Origin: Aureimonas endophytica
Lineage (GTDB): Bacteria > Pseudomonadota > Alphaproteobacteria > Rhizobiales > Rhizobiaceae
Length of the DNA: 64,000 bases
Assembly: GCF_014642635.1 (NCBI RefSeq)
Contig: NZ_BMIQ01000004.1
Span: 401,584-465,583 of the forward strand
Reading direction: 5' to 3'
Positions 1 through 8,313 of the stretch are shown in pieces. A program made the position numbers and the translations under genes. The notes under the pieces are model-generated. The model was not told the DNA's origin. It saw only the letters and a program-made list of their open reading frames with translations, and ran no database searches. The first letter of the stretch is position 1. Every line of letters begins with the position of its first letter.

Positions 1-82
1 ATCGCTCCTGGATAATCTGCACTCATCCGATCGGCGGGGACAAGTCGACGGAAAGCTCAACCGGGACTGACGGGGTTTTCTC

Positions 83-256
83 ATGCGCAAGTTCTTCAGC
101 CGCTTCGCTCGCAACGAGTCCGGTGCGACCGCGATCGAATATGGCCTCATCGCCGCCTTCATGGCCGTCTGCCTGATCGCCGCTCTGCCGAAGATCACGG
201 CGGGCGTTTCCAGCCAGTTCACGTCGATCGGCACGAAGTTGAGCAGCGGCCAGTAA
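83..256 (+). CDS. flp: Flp-family type IVb pilin precursor
   Basis: This 57-residue protein is the major structural subunit of Flp/Tad pili. It has the class hallmark: a short charged leader (residues 1-14) ending in Gly14, followed by ATAIEYGLIAA, with Glu19 and Tyr20 as positions 5 and 6 of the mature pilin. One hydrophobic helix covers about residues 16-36, and the tail is short and polar. Cleavage is expected after Gly14 by the prepilin peptidase encoded next door. The ATG at 83 follows a weak GGGG Shine-Dalgarno. A strong terminator begins 16 bases after the stop, so pilin may be transcribed largely on its own. The gene is too short for many automated callers, but family membership is clear. 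Confidence 0.96.
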   Translation: MRKFFSRFARNESGATAIEYGLIAAFMAVCLIAALPKITAGVSSQFTSIGTKLSSGQ

Positions 257-271
257 ATTCCTCTAGAATGA

Positions 272-306
272 AACGGGTCGCTTGAACGGCGACCCGTTCG
301 CTTTTT
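272..306 (+). terminator. Rho-independent terminator after flp
   Basis: A perfect 10-bp stem (AACGGGTCGC at 272-281 with GCGACCCGTT at 289-298) encloses a 7-base loop and is followed by CGC and five T residues (302-306). It lies between the pilin and cpaA, so only part of pilin transcription should continue into cpaA. The candidate TTG start for cpaA at 282 falls in the loop, which argues for the downstream ATG. Confidence 0.9.
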
Positions 307-332
307 CCCCAAAGGCTTCAATAGGGGCATCG

Positions 333-839
333 ATGGTCCTGCTTCCGGTTCTGATCTTTCCGGCCTGCATGATCGTCGCCGCGCTGACGGACCTTTGCAG
401 CATGACGATCCCGAACCGCCTGCAGCTGGCGCTCGCGGGCGGCTTCGTGCTGGCGGCCCTCTCGCTCGGCCTGCCGCTGCCGGTTCTCGGCCTGCATCTG
501 GCGACGGGCGCGCTGATGCTGCTTCTGACCTTCGGCTGTTTCGCGGCCGGCTGGATGGGCGGCGGCGACGCGAAGCTGATTGCCGCGACCGCGCTCTGGC
601 TGGGGCCGACGACGGCGCTCGCCGATTACGCGATGGCCGCGACGCTCTATGGCGGCATCCTCACCCTGCTGCTTCTCCTGGCGCGCGCGCTGCTCGCCCC
701 GACGACCGGCATCGTCTTTCTCGACCGCCTGCTGACCAAGACGGTCGGCTGCCCCTACGGCATCGCGCTCGGCCTCGCCGGCCTGCGCGTCTTCGCCGAC
801 ACGCCCTATGCCGAGGCCCTCGCCGCGACCTTCGCCTGA
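333..839 (+). CDS. cpaA: Prepilin peptidase CpaA/TadV
   Basis: Membrane aspartic peptidase that removes the leader from Flp prepilin. The 168-residue product is almost entirely hydrophobic with about five to six membrane segments. It carries the two expected catalytic aspartates: Asp20 in TDLCSMTIPN and Asp79 in the GGGDAK motif. It lacks the N-terminal methyltransferase domain of PilD-type peptidases, as is usual for the small CpaA/TadV class. The ATG at 333 is preceded by AGGGGC at a proper distance. A longer frame opening with TTG at 282 is rejected because that codon lies in the loop of the flp terminator. It lies just downstream of flp and belongs to the pilus locus. Confidence 0.93.
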   Translation: MVLLPVLIFPACMIVAALTDLCSMTIPNRLQLALAGGFVLAALSLGLPLPVLGLHLATGALMLLLTFGCFAAGWMGGGDAKLIAATALWLGPTTALADYAMAATLYGGILTLLLLLARALLAPTTGIVFLDRLLTKTVGCPYGIALGLAGLRVFADTPYAEALAATFA

Positions 840-915
840 CGCCCCGGAGCGGCGCGCGGCTGCGCGAGGATCAGGTCGTGGCTTGTCGGGATCGCGATGG
901 TCTGGAAAGGCGGGA

Positions 916-991
916 TGGTGCCCAGGGGCGGAATCGAACCACCGACACTGCGATTTTCAGTCGCATGCTCTACCAACTGAGCTACCTGGGC
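916..991 (-). tRNA. tRNA-Phe (GAA)
   Basis: The reverse complement folds as a complete cloverleaf. The acceptor GCCCAGG pairs with CCTGGGC, the D arm is GCTC/GAGC, and the anticodon stem TGCGA/TCGCA holds the loop CTGAAAA, giving anticodon GAA. The T arm carries TTCGATT. The discriminator A (complement of 919) is followed by an encoded CCA (complement of 916-918). The gene sits opposite the pilus genes, between cpaA and cpaB, and has its own promoter on the minus strand. I saw no second copy of its 3' end in the window, so nothing indicates an integrated element. Confidence 0.98.
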
Positions 992-1038
992 CCGGCGACC
1001 TGCCGCCGGAGCGGCTCGTTTCGTCGCGAGGTGGGCGC

Positions 1039-1067
1039 CTTATAGGTGGCCCGCGACGGCCTGTCCA
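1039..1067 (-). promoter_or_regulatory. Sigma-70-like promoter of tRNA-Phe
   Basis: Read on the minus strand, TGGACA (1062-1067) is separated by exactly 17 bp from TATAAG (1039-1044). Both hexamers match the housekeeping consensus at five of six positions. The -10 ends 47 bases upstream of the mature tRNA 5' end, leaving a leader of about 40 nt. Confidence 0.75.
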
Positions 1068-1295
1068 GCCCCTTCGCGCATCGCCGATGAAGAAGCTTCG
1101 GCCCGGCCGAAGGTGCTTCGTTAAGGCGTATCGAAGTCGCAGCTCTGGCGTCGGAAACAGGGAGGGCCCGGGTTCCTCACGCGTTCTGATCCCTGCGATA
1201 AGGAACGAGGCGCCGGGGCGCGGATGATTCGGCGCCGCCGGATCGACGGGAGCCTTGCGGCTTCCTTACCGGCCCCGCCGCTCCGACACGTTTCA

Positions 1296-1310
1296 TTAAC
1301 CATGTATTGA
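1296..1310 (+). promoter_or_regulatory. CtrA-like box upstream of cpaB
   Basis: TTAA, seven bases, then TTGA matches the alphaproteobacterial CtrA consensus TTAA-N7-TTAA at seven of eight positions. It lies 59 bp upstream of the cpaB start codon. CtrA control of pilus genes is known in Caulobacter; its action here is an inference from one short motif. Confidence 0.4.
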
Positions 1311-1368
1311 GGGTTTGGCGCCCATAACGATGCTCCAAGCCGCGATCCGCGGGGGATGAGGATCGGAA

Positions 1369-2184
1369 ATGAACGCTTCGCGCCTCGCGGTGCTCGGTGT
1401 CGCACTCTCTTCGGCGGTCGGCGCTGGCGTCGTCGCGCTCAACCTGTCGGCGCGGGAACCCGCCGAACCCATCGTCATCACCGCGCCGAGCGAGCCGACG
1501 GTCAAGCTCGCCGAAGTGCTGGTGACGACGCGCGACATTCCCATGGGCGGCGCCGTCGAGGGCGGGCTCGGCTGGCAGAGCTGGCCGGAAGACGCGCTCG
1601 GCCCCTCGCTCATCCTGCGCGGCAACCGGCCGAACGCCGTCGAGGAACTCGGCGGCACGCTGGCGCGCCAGTCCTTCGTCACCGGCGAGCCCGTGCGCGA
1701 GGACAAGCTCGTCAAGTCCGATCGCGGCTTCATGTCGGTGGTCCTGCCCCAGGGCAAGCGCGCCATCGCCGTGCAGATCGCGGCCGAGACGGCGGCGGGC
1801 GGCTTCATCCTGCCGAACGACCATGTCGACATGATCATGACGCGCAAGCGCATGAAGGACGGCGTGCCGACCGGCGAGGTCGATACCGAGACCGTCCTGT
1901 CGAATATCCGCGTCCTGGCGATCGATCAGGCCATCGACGAGAAGAGCGGCAGCCGCAGCGTCATCGGCACGACCGCGACGCTCGAGGTCGATCCCGAACA
2001 GGCCGAGGCCGTCACCGCCGCCCAGCAGATGGCCGACCGCATCGTGCTGACGCTCCGCTCGCTCGAGGATTCGGTGCCGGGCGGCAAGGGCTATGCCGCC
2101 TTCCTGCTCGCCGGCGAGCAGCGGCCGAGCCGCGTGCATGTCGTGCGCTACGGCCAGACCAGCGACGTGACGACCCGGAAATGA
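1369..2184 (+). CDS. cpaB: Flp pilus assembly protein CpaB/RcpC
   Basis: Periplasmic component of the Tad secretion machine, thought to link the outer-membrane secretin to the inner-membrane complex. The 271 residues start with a membrane anchor or signal (about 5-27). An SAF-type domain follows at about 45-115 (LAEVLVTTRDIPMGG), then the RcpC/CpaB domain. The latter includes a flexible-pilin-family signature around GFILPNDHVDMIMTR and ends near residue 250. The ATG at 1369 follows GGGGATGAGGATCGGAA. It is the first gene of the cpaBCDEF-tadBC run, and its stop overlaps the cpaC start as ATGA. Confidence 0.95.
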   Translation: MNASRLAVLGVALSSAVGAGVVALNLSAREPAEPIVITAPSEPTVKLAEVLVTTRDIPMGGAVEGGLGWQSWPEDALGPSLILRGNRPNAVEELGGTLARQSFVTGEPVREDKLVKSDRGFMSVVLPQGKRAIAVQIAAETAAGGFILPNDHVDMIMTRKRMKDGVPTGEVDTETVLSNIRVLAIDQAIDEKSGSRSVIGTTATLEVDPEQAEAVTAAQQMADRIVLTLRSLEDSVPGGKGYAAFLLAGEQRPSRVHVVRYGQTSDVTTRK

Positions 2185-3806
2185 GCCGCACCATGGTCCA
2201 GGTTCCCGCTTCCTCCGGCCCCGCGCGCCGCTTCGCCGCCCGGGCGCTCGCCTCCGCCTTGGCCGCCACCATCGGCCTCGCGCCCGTCCCGCCGGCCGGC
2301 GCGGCGAGCCCGGCGACCATCACCGTGTCGCGGGCGCAGCAGGCCATCTCGCTCGGCCTCGACAAGTCCAAGGTGATCGACCTGCCGGCCGACGCGCACG
2401 ACATCCTCGTCGCCAATCCCGCCATCGCCGATGCGGTGACGCGCACCGCGCGCCGGATCTATATCTTCGGCAAGCAGGTCGGGCAGACCAATATCTTCGT
2501 CTTCGACCGCAACGGCGCCGAGATCGCCATCCTCGACCTGCGCGTCGAGCGCGACGTCGCCGGACTGCAGCAGACCATCTCCAAATACATTCCGGCCTCG
2601 GAGGTGAAGGTCGAGATCCTCAACGACAATATCGTGCTGACCGGCCGGGTGCAGACGCCGCAGGACGCCGCCCAGGCGGTGCGCCTCGCGCAGGTCTATG
2701 TCACGGGCGGCGAGGCGACGACCAGCCAGTTCATCAAGTCGGCCATCGCGCCCGGCGGCTCGGGCGGTTCCGGGGGCGGGGGCGGGGGCGGCAGCGTCAG
2801 CCAGGCCTTCGAGGACCGCCAGACCAGCCAGGTCATCAATCTCCTGAAGATCGACGGCGAGGATCAGGTGACGCTGAAGGTCACCGTCGCCGAGGTGCAG
2901 CGCTCGGTGATCAAGCAGCTCGGCTTCAACGGCCTCGCGCAAGGGGCGATCGACGGCTTCACCTTCGGCGCCGTCTCGGACAATCCCTTCGGCCTCGGCA
3001 AGGCCCTGTCGTCCTCCAGCCTCTTCGGCACCGGCTCGATCGGCTCGTCCAATGTCGACGCGCAGCTCAGCGCGCTCGAACAGGCCGGCGTGATGCGTAC
3101 GCTCGCCGAGCCCTCGCTGACGGCGATCTCCGGCGAAAGCGCGAGCTTCAAGGTCGGCGGCGAGTTCAACATCGCGGACGGCAAGGACGAGACGCCGGCG
3201 AAGCGGACGCCGATCCTCAACGCGGCCGGCAACATCGTCGGCTACGACGATACGCCCGCGAAGGTCGAATACGAGCATCGCCAGATCGACTACGGCATCG
3301 GCCTCGACTTCACGCCGGTCGTGCTCTCGGCCGGCCGCATCAGCCTGAAGGTCCGCACATCGGTTTCCGAGCCGAGCTTCGAGTCCCCCTACAACGTGCC
3401 GAGAGGCGCCGCGCCGGCCGTCAACCTGCTCGGCATCCGCAAGCGCCTCGCCGATACGACGGTCGAACTGCCCTCCGGCGGCTCGCTGGTCATCGCCGGT
3501 CTCGTGCGCGACGAGACGCGCCAGGTCATTTCCGGCTTTCCGGGCCTGTCGAAGCTTCCCGTCCTCGGCACGCTGTTCCGCTCGCGCGACTTCCAGCGCT
3601 ACGAGACCGAGCTCGTCGTCATCGTCACGCCCTATCTCGTGCGGCCGGTGGCGCGCCAGGATCTCGCCCGCCCGGATGACGGGCTGAACTTCACGGCGGA
3701 CGGCGCCGGCAACTTCCTCGGCCGCATCAATCGCGTCTATGGCGCGATGGACACGGACCTGCCGCCCGGCCGCTATCACGGCATCGTCGGATATATCTAC
3801 AAATGA
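2181..3806 (+). CDS. cpaC: Tad outer-membrane secretin CpaC/RcpA
   Basis: Forms the outer-membrane channel through which the Flp pilus is extruded. The 541 residues comprise a cleavable signal (about 15-43), an N-terminal pilus-assembly domain (about 48-120), a BON-like segment (about 125-175) and a glycine-serine spacer at about 192-205. The secretin core is C-terminal, with VELPSGGSLVIAGLV and the C-terminal VVIVTPYLVRP typical of the family. The ATG at 2181 overlaps the cpaB stop, so the proteins are translationally coupled. A longer reading of the same frame running back through cpaB is an artefact of high GC. The stop overlaps the start of cpaD. Confidence 0.95.
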   Translation: MSRTMVQVPASSGPARRFAARALASALAATIGLAPVPPAGAASPATITVSRAQQAISLGLDKSKVIDLPADAHDILVANPAIADAVTRTARRIYIFGKQVGQTNIFVFDRNGAEIAILDLRVERDVAGLQQTISKYIPASEVKVEILNDNIVLTGRVQTPQDAAQAVRLAQVYVTGGEATTSQFIKSAIAPGGSGGSGGGGGGGSVSQAFEDRQTSQVINLLKIDGEDQVTLKVTVAEVQRSVIKQLGFNGLAQGAIDGFTFGAVSDNPFGLGKALSSSSLFGTGSIGSSNVDAQLSALEQAGVMRTLAEPSLTAISGESASFKVGGEFNIADGKDETPAKRTPILNAAGNIVGYDDTPAKVEYEHRQIDYGIGLDFTPVVLSAGRISLKVRTSVSEPSFESPYNVPRGAAPAVNLLGIRKRLADTTVELPSGGSLVIAGLVRDETRQVISGFPGLSKLPVLGTLFRSRDFQRYETELVVIVTPYLVRPVARQDLARPDDGLNFTADGAGNFLGRINRVYGAMDTDLPPGRYHGIVGYIYK

Positions 3807-4501
3807 GCGCTCCGAGATCCCTTAATATCCGGCGCGCCGCCGGCCTCGCGCTTGTCGGCGCGCTTCTGCTGGCGGGCTGCGCCGACCGTCATGCGATCGA
3901 GGTCGGCTCCGTGCCGGACGATTATCGCACGCGCCATCCGATCGTCGTCGGCGAGAGCGAGGTGGCGATCGAGCTGCCGATCGCCAGTTCCGAGATCCGC
4001 CTGTCGGAAAACGCCCGCAGCCGCATCGAGGATTTCGGCCAGCGCTTCCGCGGCACCCATGCCGCCGCGCTCCGCGTGCTCCTGCCGCGCGGCTCGGCCA
4101 ACGAGAAGGCCGCCGCGCTCGCCTCGCGCGACGTGGTGGCGACCCTGCGCCGCATCGGCGTCGCGGGCGACCGCATCCTGGTCCAGCCCTATGACGCGGC
4201 GGGGGAGGGCGGGCCGGTTCCGATCCGCCTGTCCTTCGCGACGCTCACCGCCAAAACCGCGCCCTGCGGGCGCTGGCCGGACCAGCTCGCCGATACCGAG
4301 CAGAACCGCAACTACTTCAATTTCGGCTGCGCCACGCAGCAGAACCTCGCCGCGCAGGTCGCCGATCCGCGCGACCTTCTCGGTCCGCGCGGCCGCGATC
4401 CGGTCGATGCCGCCCGCCGCACGAACATGCTGGAGGACTACCGCCTCGGCCGCAGCACGGCGTCGGACCGGTCGCGCACCGAATCGACCTATAACTGGTG
4501 A
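3803..4501 (+). CDS. cpaD: Pilus assembly lipoprotein CpaD
   Basis: Outer-membrane-associated lipoprotein of the Tad system, proposed to act as pilotin or partner of the CpaC secretin. The 232-residue product has a lipoprotein signal ending LLAGC, with Cys26 as the lipidation site. It is followed by the CpaD family domain with repeated 'RIxxF' helices and a C-terminal NFGCATQQNLAAQV segment that is highly typical of CpaD. Only four bases are shared with cpaC (ATGA). The short gap to cpaE suggests one transcript. Confidence 0.94.
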   Translation: MSAPRSLNIRRAAGLALVGALLLAGCADRHAIEVGSVPDDYRTRHPIVVGESEVAIELPIASSEIRLSENARSRIEDFGQRFRGTHAAALRVLLPRGSANEKAAALASRDVVATLRRIGVAGDRILVQPYDAAGEGGPVPIRLSFATLTAKTAPCGRWPDQLADTEQNRNYFNFGCATQQNLAAQVADPRDLLGPRGRDPVDAARRTNMLEDYRLGRSTASDRSRTESTYNW

Positions 4502-4514
4502 CGGGGGAGCGGGC

Positions 4515-5783
4515 ATGAGCGACGTCCTGAAGGGGGCCGACACCTCGCTGCTGCGCGACGAGATCGCCGCGATGGAGAATGTGCGGCCGATCCCGCGCAT
4601 CTCAGTCCAGGCCTTCTGCGAATCAGAGGCGACGGCCAAGGCCGTGCAGCGCGCCGGCGAGGACCGCCGGATGGCCAAGGCGCATCTGCGCGTCCATATG
4701 GGCGGCATCCGCGCCGCGACCGAGCATTATTCGAGCGCGCCGACGCCCAATCTCATCATCCTGGAATCCCGCGCCCTGCCGGGCGACCTCGTCAACGAGC
4801 TCGACACCCTGGCCGAGGTCTGCGATCCCGGCTCGAAGGTCGTCATCGTCGGCCATTTCAACGATGTCGGTCTTTATCGCGACCTGACGCGGCGCGGCAT
4901 CTCCGAATATCTCGTCGCGCCCGTCTCCATGGCGGACGTGATGTCGGTCATCGCCGGCCTCTTCGCCGATCCCGACGCCAAGCCGCTCGGCCGGATCATC
5001 GCCTTCGTCGGCGCCAAGGGCGGCGTCGGCGCCTCGACGCTCGCCCACAACGTCGCCTGGTCGATCTCCAGGCTCTTCTCCACCGACGTGCTGCTCGCCG
5101 ATCTCGACCTGCCCTTCGGCACCGCGAACATCAATTTCGACCAGGACCCGGCACAGGGCATCGCCGAGGCCGTGTTCTCGGCCGACCGGATGGACGAGGT
5201 CTTCCTCGACCGCCTCCTCGCCAAATGCGCCGACCATCTGTCGCTGCTCGCCGCGCCTTCCATGCTCGACCGGACCTACGATTTCGCCGGAGACGCCTTC
5301 ACCGCCCTCATCGAGACGGCCCAGCGCACGACGCCCGTCGTGATCCTCGACGTGCCGCATGTCTGGAACGACTGGACGCGCAACGTCCTCGCCAAGGCCG
5401 ACGAGGTGGCGATCGTCGCGAGCCCCGATCTCGCCAATCTGCGCAATGCCAAGAATCTCGTCGACACGCTGCGCAAGGGGCGGCCGAACGACAAGCCGCC
5501 GCATCTCATCCTGAACCAGATCCAGATGCCGAAGCGGCCGGAGATCACGGCGACGGATTTCTGCGATCCGCTGCAGCTGGAGCCGGTGGGCCTCGTCGCC
5601 TTCGATCCGCTGACCTTCGGCGGCGCCGCCAATAACGGCCGGATGATCGCCGAGGCCGATCCCAAGCACGCGGCCGTCGAGATCTTCGACCAGATCGCCC
5701 ATGTGCTCACCGGGCGCGGCGAGCCGAGACGCGCCAAGCGCGCGTCCGGTCTCGATTTCCTCGCCCGGCTGCGGCGCAAGTAG
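4515..5783 (+). CDS. cpaE: Pilus localisation ATPase CpaE/TadZ
   Basis: MinD/ParA-related protein that places the Tad machine at the cell pole. The 422-residue product has an N-terminal receiver-like domain (about 50-150) and a deviant Walker A motif, GAKGGVGAST (166-175), followed by LLADLDLPFG (about 193-202). An ILDVPHVWNDWT segment replaces the usual Walker B. The start ATG at 4515 follows GGGGGAGCGGGC, 13 bases after the cpaD stop. A frame that opens at 3852 is only a read-through of cpaD in another frame. Confidence 0.95.
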   Translation: MSDVLKGADTSLLRDEIAAMENVRPIPRISVQAFCESEATAKAVQRAGEDRRMAKAHLRVHMGGIRAATEHYSSAPTPNLIILESRALPGDLVNELDTLAEVCDPGSKVVIVGHFNDVGLYRDLTRRGISEYLVAPVSMADVMSVIAGLFADPDAKPLGRIIAFVGAKGGVGASTLAHNVAWSISRLFSTDVLLADLDLPFGTANINFDQDPAQGIAEAVFSADRMDEVFLDRLLAKCADHLSLLAAPSMLDRTYDFAGDAFTALIETAQRTTPVVILDVPHVWNDWTRNVLAKADEVAIVASPDLANLRNAKNLVDTLRKGRPNDKPPHLILNQIQMPKRPEITATDFCDPLQLEPVGLVAFDPLTFGGAANNGRMIAEADPKHAAVEIFDQIAHVLTGRGEPRRAKRASGLDFLARLRRK

Positions 5784-5806
5784 GGCGAAGGAAGGAGCCC
5801 GCGCGC

Positions 5807-7297
5807 ATGTTCGGCAAGCGTTCCCTGGATTCGGGCGACACGGTCGCGACGAAGCCGCCGGCGGAGAAGCCACGCCCGGCCGCCGCTGCGCCGCCGCGGC
5901 CCGCCGCGGCTCCCCTCGCGCCCTCGACGCCGCTCGAGATCGGTCAGATGCCCGAGCGCCGCGCCGCCGCGCCCGCCCCGGCGCCCGTCGCCGAGCCGCC
6001 GGCGCGCGGCCGCTCGGAAGCCTATTTCCAGACGAAGGCGCAGATCTTCAGCGCGCTCATCGACACGATCGACCTGTCGCAACTCGCCAAGCTCGACAAC
6101 GAGAGCGCGCGCGAGGAAATCCGCGACATCGTCAACGACATCATCACGATCAAGAACTTCGCGATGACCATCGCCGAGCAGGAGGACCTGCTCGCCGACA
6201 TCTGCAACGACATCCTGGGCTATGGCCCGCTGGAGCCGCTGCTCGCGCGCGACGACATCGCCGACATCATGGTCAACGGGCCGAACCACACCTTCATCGA
6301 GGTGGGCGGCAAGGTGATGGAGACCAGTGTCCGCTTCCGCGACAACATGCAGCTCCTCAACATCTGCCAGCGCATCGTCAGCCAGGTCGGCCGCCGCGTC
6401 GACGAGGCCTCGCCGATCTGCGACGCGCGCCTGCCGGACGGCAGCCGCGTCAACGTCATCGCCCCGCCGCTCGCCATCGACGGCGCGACGCTGACCATCC
6501 GCAAGTTCAAGAAGGACAAGCTGACGCTCGACCAGCTCGTGCAGTTCGGCGCGATCTCGCCGGCCGGCGCGACGCTGCTTCAGATCATCGGCCGCGTGCG
6601 CTGCAACATCATCATCTCCGGCGGCACGGGCTCCGGCAAGACGACCCTGCTGAACTGCCTGACCCGCTATATCGAGGCGGACGAGCGCATCATCACCTGC
6701 GAGGACACGGCCGAGCTCCAGCTCCAGCAGCCGCATGTCGTGCGCCTGGAAACGCGGCCGCCGAACATCGAGGGCGAGGGCGAGATCACCATGCGCGATC
6801 TCGTGAAGAACTGCCTGCGCATGCGGCCCGAGCGGATCATCGTCGGCGAGGTGCGCGGCCCGGAGGTCTTCGATCTCCTCCAGGCCATGAATACCGGCCA
6901 TGACGGCTCGATGGGCACGATCCACGCCAACAGCCCGCGCGAATGCCTGAACCGCATGGAATCGATGATCGCCATGGGCGGCTTCTCGCTGCCGGCGCGC
7001 ACGGTGAAGGAGATCATCGTCGGCTCGGTCGACGTCATCGTCCAGGCGGCGCGCCTGCGCGACGGCTCGCGCCGCATCACCCATGTGACGGAGGTCGTCG
7101 GCATGGAAGGCGACGTCATCACCACCCAGGACCTCTTCCTCTACGACATCGTCGGCGAGGACGCGAACGGCCGGCTCGTCGGCCGGCATCGCTCGACCGG
7201 CGTCGGCCGGCCGGCCTTCTGGGACCGGGCGCGCTATTACGGCGAGGAACAGCGGCTCGCCCGCGTCCTCGACGAGGCGGAGGTCGAGCACCGCTGA
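5807..7297 (+). CDS. cpaF: Tad secretion ATPase CpaF/TadA
   Basis: Hexameric motor ATPase of the Tad pilus (type II/IV secretion VirB11-like family). The 496 residues begin with an Ala/Pro-rich tail (about 15-65), then an N-terminal domain (about 75-240). Walker [10 protein letters not shown] is at 272-280, an Asp box precursor follows at CEDTAELQL (299-307), Walker B Glu lies in IIVGEVRG (about 344-351), and a His box TIHANSP is at 371-377. All catalytic motifs are intact. It is followed by tadB with a one-base TGATG overlap. Confidence 0.97.
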   Translation: MFGKRSLDSGDTVATKPPAEKPRPAAAAPPRPAAAPLAPSTPLEIGQMPERRAAAPAPAPVAEPPARGRSEAYFQTKAQIFSALIDTIDLSQLAKLDNESAREEIRDIVNDIITIKNFAMTIAEQEDLLADICNDILGYGPLEPLLARDDIADIMVNGPNHTFIEVGGKVMETSVRFRDNMQLLNICQRIVSQVGRRVDEASPICDARLPDGSRVNVIAPPLAIDGATLTIRKFKKDKLTLDQLVQFGAISPAGATLLQIIGRVRCNIIISGGTGSGKTTLLNCLTRYIEADERIITCEDTAELQLQQPHVVRLETRPPNIEGEGEITMRDLVKNCLRMRPERIIVGEVRGPEVFDLLQAMNTGHDGSMGTIHANSPRECLNRMESMIAMGGFSLPARTVKEIIVGSVDVIVQAARLRDGSRRITHVTEVVGMEGDVITTQDLFLYDIVGEDANGRLVGRHRSTGVGRPAFWDRARYYGEEQRLARVLDEAEVEHR

Positions 7298-8298
7298 TGG
7301 CCGGCATCCTCGTTTTCGTCCTCCTCGCCGCCGTCGCCTCGGCGAGCCTCGCCTTCGTCTTCCTCCAGCCGCGCATGGCCAACGAGAAGAAGACGGCCGC
7401 CCGGCTCGGCCAGTTCGCCCGCGCCGAGGCGGAGGGCGCCGCCAAGATCGCGTCGCGCAATCGCGTCGCCGACACGGTGCGGCGCCGCAAGTCGCTGGAG
7501 ACCTCGCTGAAGGAACTCGAGGAGCGCGAGAAGGAGCGCTCCCGCCACGCCCTGCGGCCGAACCTGCGCCGGCGCCTCGAACAGGCCGGTCTCGCCATGG
7601 ACGAGCGCCGCTTCGTGGTGCTGAGCACCGGCGCCGGCTCGGTCGCCTTCGTCCTGACCTTCCTTCTGTCCGAATCGCTGCTCGTCTCCCTCGGCGCGGC
7701 GCTGGCCGGGGGGATCGGCCTGCCGCGCCTGGTGGTCGACATCCTGCGCAAGCGGCGCCAAAGGAAGTTCATCGACGAGTTTCCGAACGCGCTCGACCTC
7801 ATCGTGCGCGGCGTGAAGTCGGGCCTGCCGCTGAACGACACGCTGCGCATGATCGCGACCGAAACGACCGAGCCGGTGCGCTCGGAATTCCGCAAGGTCG
7901 TCGAGGCGATCCAGCTCGGCATTCCCGTCTCGGAAGGCGTGGAGCGCCTCTACCAGAGCATGCCGCTGTCGGAGACGAACTTCTTCGCCATCGTCATCTC
8001 GGTCCAGTCGCAGGCGGGCGGCAATCTGTCCGAGGCGCTGAGCAATCTCAGCCGCGTGCTGCGCGACCGCAAGAAGATGCGGGCGAAGATCCAGGCCATG
8101 TCGATGGAGGCGAAATCCTCCGCCTCGATCATCGGCTGCCTGCCGATCGTCGTCGGCGGCCTGATCTATCTGATGACGCCGCAATATATCTCGCTGCTCT
8201 TCACGAGCTCGACCGGGCACCTGATCCTCGGCGGCGGCGCGCTCTGGATGTCGATCGGCATCCTGGTGATGCGCCAGATGATCAATTTCGACTTCTGA
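7297..8298 (+). CDS. tadB: Tad inner-membrane platform protein TadB
   Basis: One of the two GspF-like platform proteins that the CpaF motor drives during pilus extension. The 333 residues contain an N-terminal membrane helix (about 3-24), a charged cytoplasmic stretch rich in Glu/Arg (about 60-95), a helix pair (about 105-145), the T2SSF domain (about 158-285, with DEFPNALDLIVRGVKSG) and two C-terminal membrane helices. The start codon shares one base with the cpaF stop. Longer readings that extend back into cpaF are out of frame with it and are rejected. Confidence 0.95.
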   Translation: MAGILVFVLLAAVASASLAFVFLQPRMANEKKTAARLGQFARAEAEGAAKIASRNRVADTVRRRKSLETSLKELEEREKERSRHALRPNLRRRLEQAGLAMDERRFVVLSTGAGSVAFVLTFLLSESLLVSLGAALAGGIGLPRLVVDILRKRRQRKFIDEFPNALDLIVRGVKSGLPLNDTLRMIATETTEPVRSEFRKVVEAIQLGIPVSEGVERLYQSMPLSETNFFAIVISVQSQAGGNLSEALSNLSRVLRDRKKMRAKIQAMSMEAKSSASIIGCLPIVVGGLIYLMTPQYISLLFTSSTGHLILGGGALWMSIGILVMRQMINFDF

Positions 8299-8313
8299 CG
8301 CGGGGTTCCGACC

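Larger units (their letters stand above)
992..1368. other. Intergenic region between tRNA-Phe and cpaB
   Basis: This 377-bp stretch holds no convincing gene. It contains the tRNA promoter (1039-1067), an 8-bp inverted repeat CTTCGGCC-C-GGCCGAAG (1096-1112) of unknown role, and an AT-richer patch around 1290-1320 that is the most likely promoter region for cpaB. Small frames on the minus strand here have no ribosome site and no recognisable protein. Confidence 0.7.

Noticed and set aside
282-332. TTG start for cpaA giving a 185-residue protein
   Set aside because: The codon lies in the loop of the flp terminator hairpin, and the ATG at 333 has its own ribosome site.
916-991. tRNA-Phe as attachment site of an integrated element
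   Set aside because: No integrase gene, no duplicate of the tRNA 3' end, and core pilus genes on both sides.
1092-1119. Inverted repeat between tRNA-Phe and cpaB as a riboswitch or terminator
   Set aside because: It has no T-run and no gene ends nearby; no conserved riboswitch core could be seen.
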